From the NCBI GenBank assembly GCA_021818045.1, contig JAKAFF010000058.1, forward strand, positions 1-7,766: 7,766 nt of DNA, in the 5' to 3' direction. Below the pieces are notes generated by a model that was not told the origin of the DNA, did not search any database, and saw nothing but the letters and a program-made list of their open reading frames with translations. The translations under genes and the position numbers were made by a program. Position 1 is the stretch's first letter; each line of letters begins with the position of its first letter. Of the stretch, positions 5,775 to 7,766 are shown one piece after another. The stretch comes from a bacterium (GTDB taxonomy: Bacteria > Chlamydiota > Chlamydiia > Chlamydiales > SM23-39).

Positions 5775-5783
5775 AGGGTGTCT

Positions 5784-6476
5784 TCAATCCGTAGAAATCA
5801 AAAATACGGCGGGCTCTTTTTCAAGAGGAAAAGAGAGCTCCTTCCATTGCGATACCCTCCGAGACATAACTCTTTCATTAGGGCTTGTGAGATGCACCGC
5901 TACGCATAACTTTGTTTCAGGTCGAAGCACTTGCAATAGGGTAGCTAACATCTTTGCGGAGCGATACGGCGCTTCGATCCAAATATGCGTCCCAGAAGCC
6001 TTTTCCAATTCTTTGAGCTTTTGCTCCAATTGCGCCCCCTCTTTTGGCAAATACCCATGAAACGAAAAGTGCTGTCCGCTAAATCCTGAAAGTTGCAGCC
6101 CCATGATGAGAGAAGAGGGTCCTACAAAAGTGTGTATTGCGACCCCTTTTTGATGCGCAAGCCACACTAACTGCGCCCCCGGATCCGCCACACAAGGCAA
6201 CCCTGCATCTGAAATGAGCCCCCACACCTCCCCTTGCAACATCGGCTTGAGCAGCTCTTGCACATTGCTTGTGTGTTCGTTGAGTAACTGTAAAGGACGT
6301 TTGGCCATCTCTTCATGAGATAAAAAGCGACGTAAATAGCGGCGCCCCATCTTTTCGCTTTCTGCTATCAGCCCATTGATTTGCAAAACCGCTGCGCCGA
6401 CACTCACAGGTAAAAAAGGCTCAATCGGCAACGACTCATCTAAGAGATTCGGCAATAAATAGAGTTTACCTACCAT
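5784..6476 (-). CDS. Short RsmI-like SAM-dependent methyltransferase (tetrapyrrole methylase fold)
   Basis: It belongs to the SAM methyltransferase family that includes RsmI (YraL), which 2'-O-methylates C1402 of 16S rRNA. The 230 residues are shorter than RsmI's roughly 280 and lack its C-terminal domain. Visible motifs: GLISDAGLPCVADPG (86-100), matching the RsmI SDAGTPxxSDPG loop; VGPSSLIMGLQLSGF (118-132); FHGYLPKEG (139-147); and IEAPYRS (167-173), where RsmI has an ESPHR-like motif. The N-terminal TPIGNLxD motif of RsmI is replaced by LYLLPNLLDES. So the fold is secure, but the rRNA site is inferred and the symbol is withheld. ATG 6476 is preferred over TTG 6488, since GGGAGAG lies five bases before it. 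It overlaps holA by 11 bases, so is probably translated with it. It resembles the position of C. trachomatis CT048. Confidence 0.85.
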   Translation of the reverse strand: MVGKLYLLPNLLDESLPIEPFLPVSVGAAVLQINGLIAESEKMGRRYLRRFLSHEEMAKRPLQLLNEHTSNVQELLKPMLQGEVWGLISDAGLPCVADPGAQLVWLAHQKGVAIHTFVGPSSLIMGLQLSGFSGQHFSFHGYLPKEGAQLEQKLKELEKASGTHIWIEAPYRSAKMLATLLQVLRPETKLCVAVHLTSPNERVMSRRVSQWKELSFPLEKEPAVFLISTD

Positions 6477-7446
6477 CCACTCTCCCAAGCAAGGCCCTAA
6501 ATGAATCTAATAATGCCCGAAGCTGCGTAGAACCCGTTCTAGAAAGAAGCTCGACATCAAATAACCGATCTAGCCCTTTGCGAAAATAATCACTTCCCAA
6601 ACGCGCAGCTTGCGAACTGCGCTTTTCTAACATTTTAGGCCACAATTTGGGCAAATATGCGCTCCACTGATCAGACGGCCTTTGTTCTGCGATGAGTGTT
6701 GCAAGCACAAGTCCTATGTGCAACTGATTGCGAAGCGCCGCCACTAATACGGGAAATGAGCTTGAGTCCACCCCTGTAAACTCATGCCCCTCCCAAACGA
6801 CCTCTTCTGCCATCTGCCAAAGACTGGCCGTACGACTGATTGGGGTTAATTTCATAATCTCTTCGCGGCCGATATGAGTCCCATCTCCCACATAGCAAAT
6901 CAGCTTATCCACTTCGCTATCGAGCAGTGCCGCATCTATCCCTAAGTGCTCCAATAAAAGCCCCGCCCCATCTGGGGTCAAACTTTTTCCAGCCCTCTTT
7001 GCCCTCTCCACTAAAAGCCCCGCCAACCTCTTCTCTTTCTCCCAAGGCTTTTCATCGAGCATGTCTAATACAACACCCTCTTTTTCGATGATTTGCGCAA
7101 GAGAGCTCTTGGAGCGCGCCCCAAATACGATATATCCACTAGAAAAATTCAACCCCTCGCATAGCTGTTGCAAGGGCGCTTTCGTCAATTTCTCCACCTC
7201 GTCTAAAACGACAATGGGTTCCCCACCAAAAAGGCTCAAGCTTTGCATCGCATCTAACAGGTCTACAATAGAGCATTCCGACCCCCGAAAACGACTCGGC
7301 GTCCCAGGCAACAAAGCCAAGACCGACTCAATCGCCTGGGATCTTTCAAAATCATCTCCAATTGCGATGTAATAGGCCCTGCATAGATGGTGAGGCGCAG
7401 AGTCGCTCAAATGCTTGTGAAAAGCTTTGAGGTTGTGAAGTCTCAT
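6466..7446 (-). CDS. holA: DNA polymerase III delta subunit (clamp loader)
   Basis: Delta is the wrench of the replication clamp loader: it opens the beta ring so that the sliding clamp can be put on DNA, working with delta-prime and tau/gamma. The 326 residues are close to the family length of 330-340. An N-terminal AAA-like domain without ATP-binding loops shows YYIAIGDDFERSQAIESVL (25-43), SLFGGEPIVVLDEVEKL (71-87), and SGYIVFGARSK further on. L72-F73 in the SLF motif match the E. coli residues known to insert into the beta pocket. The helical second domain follows, with LTPDGAGLLLEHLGIDAALLDSEVDKL-type sequence, and the C-terminal collar ends in RALLGRVDGR. ATG 7446 forms an ATGA overlap with the osmC-like stop, favouring it over GTG 7455. 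It sits second in a tight three-gene minus-strand run; the divergent sequence is usual for this family. Confidence 0.88.
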   Translation of the reverse strand: MRLHNLKAFHKHLSDSAPHHLCRAYYIAIGDDFERSQAIESVLALLPGTPSRFRGSECSIVDLLDAMQSLSLFGGEPIVVLDEVEKLTKAPLQQLCEGLNFSSGYIVFGARSKSSLAQIIEKEGVVLDMLDEKPWEKEKRLAGLLVERAKRAGKSLTPDGAGLLLEHLGIDAALLDSEVDKLICYVGDGTHIGREEIMKLTPISRTASLWQMAEEVVWEGHEFTGVDSSSFPVLVAALRNQLHIGLVLATLIAEQRPSDQWSAYLPKLWPKMLEKRSSQAARLGSDYFRKGLDRLFDVELLSRTGSTQLRALLDSFRALLGRVDGR

Positions 7447-7766
7447 ATGCCCCACACAAAATCGACCTCTAGCTGAATATCCGGGTGCAAACTATGGTGC
7501 ACAACGCACTGAAATGCCGCCTTTTCAAATTTTTCCCGAATGGGCTCCGGAGGAGAAAGGGGGCTTCTAAAACGGACTATGATCTTCCCAATCCTGCGAG
7601 TCGGCACGGCTGTCATCTCCTTTTCTACCTCCGCCGTCATCCCCTCAATATCAACCCCCACTTTCGAAGAGGTCATGCCCATGTATGTCATCATGCAGCT
7701 GGCCAAACTAATTGCGAGTAAATCTGTGGGAGAAAATTCCTCCCCTTTCCCCATAATCTCTTTGGG
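7443..7766 (-). CDS. OsmC/Ohr-family protein, C-terminal part (cut by window edge)
   Basis: OsmC and Ohr proteins are small thiol peroxidases that reduce organic hydroperoxides in the cytosol using two cysteines. The frame runs into the window end: codons before the internal ATG at 7754 read PKEI, continuing into MGKGEEFSPTDLLA, which is mid-protein in this family (usually about 135-140 residues). The true start is therefore outside, and the ATG at 7754 should not be taken as the start. The catalytic pair is present: the cysteine of SLASCMMTYMG (codon at 7695-7697) and the one of FQCVVHHSLHPDI (codon at 7506-7508). The second cysteine lacks the usual following proline of CPVH. Whether it is OsmC, Ohr or the YhfA-like branch cannot be settled from the part seen; the GKGEEFSPTDL wording leans to the OsmC/YhfA side. 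The stop overlaps the holA start by four bases. Confidence 0.85.
   Translation of the reverse strand, partial: PKEIMGKGEEFSPTDLLAISLASCMMTYMGMTSSKVGVDIEGMTAEVEKEMTAVPTRRIGKIIVRFRSPLSPPEPIREKFEKAAFQCVVHHSLHPDIQLEVDFVWGI

Noticed and set aside
7061..7721. Plus-strand open frames opposite holA and the osmC-like gene
   Set aside because: They mirror strongly supported minus-strand genes and show no domain of their own.

Overview
The window reads as chromosomal DNA of a member of the Chlamydiota, probably an environmental lineage outside the Chlamydiaceae. The main reason is gene order. A divergent pair of sucA (2-oxoglutarate dehydrogenase E1) and a small coiled-coil/acidic protein, followed by hemW, resembles the Chlamydia trachomatis run CT054-CT053-CT052. 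The holA and RsmI-like genes on the other flank resemble CT047-CT048. These correspondences are recalled from memory of published chlamydial genomes, not searched. Homospermidine synthase, SlyD and OsmC are, as far as I recall, absent from this place in the Chlamydiaceae, which is why an environmental relative is favoured.

Layout. Bases 1-767 (minus) hold the N-terminal 255 codons of sucA, cut by the window edge. Bases 964-1434 (plus) encode the CT053-like protein and overlap hemW (1418-2515, plus). A good promoter at 2539-2567 drives a 311-residue, probably secreted, inclusion-membrane-like protein (2597-3532, plus). It has duplicated hydrophobic modules and a proline-rich centre containing repeats and two poly-C tracts. 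A structured gap of about 100 bases separates it from the convergent slyD (3630-4049, minus). Upstream of slyD lies a 164-base imperfect palindrome (4060-4223), then a leader region and hss (4356-5774, plus). Hss meets a tight minus-strand cluster head-on: osmC-like (7443-7766, cut by the window edge), holA (6466-7446) and an RsmI-like methyltransferase (5784-6476), joined by 4- and 11-base overlaps.

The conserved core genes (TCA cycle, heme chaperone/radical SAM, replication clamp loader, rRNA-type methylase) frame a central stretch of about 3.2 kb, from the Inc-like gene through hss. In C. trachomatis the same slot holds the lineage-specific secreted proteins CT049-CT051, so it looks like a variable locus between fixed flanks. 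No tRNA, rRNA, CRISPR array or transposase gene was seen. Nothing here amounts to a demonstrably new multi-gene system. The best leads are the long palindrome with its motif shared between slyD and hss, and the repeat-rich, poly-C-bearing Inc-like gene.
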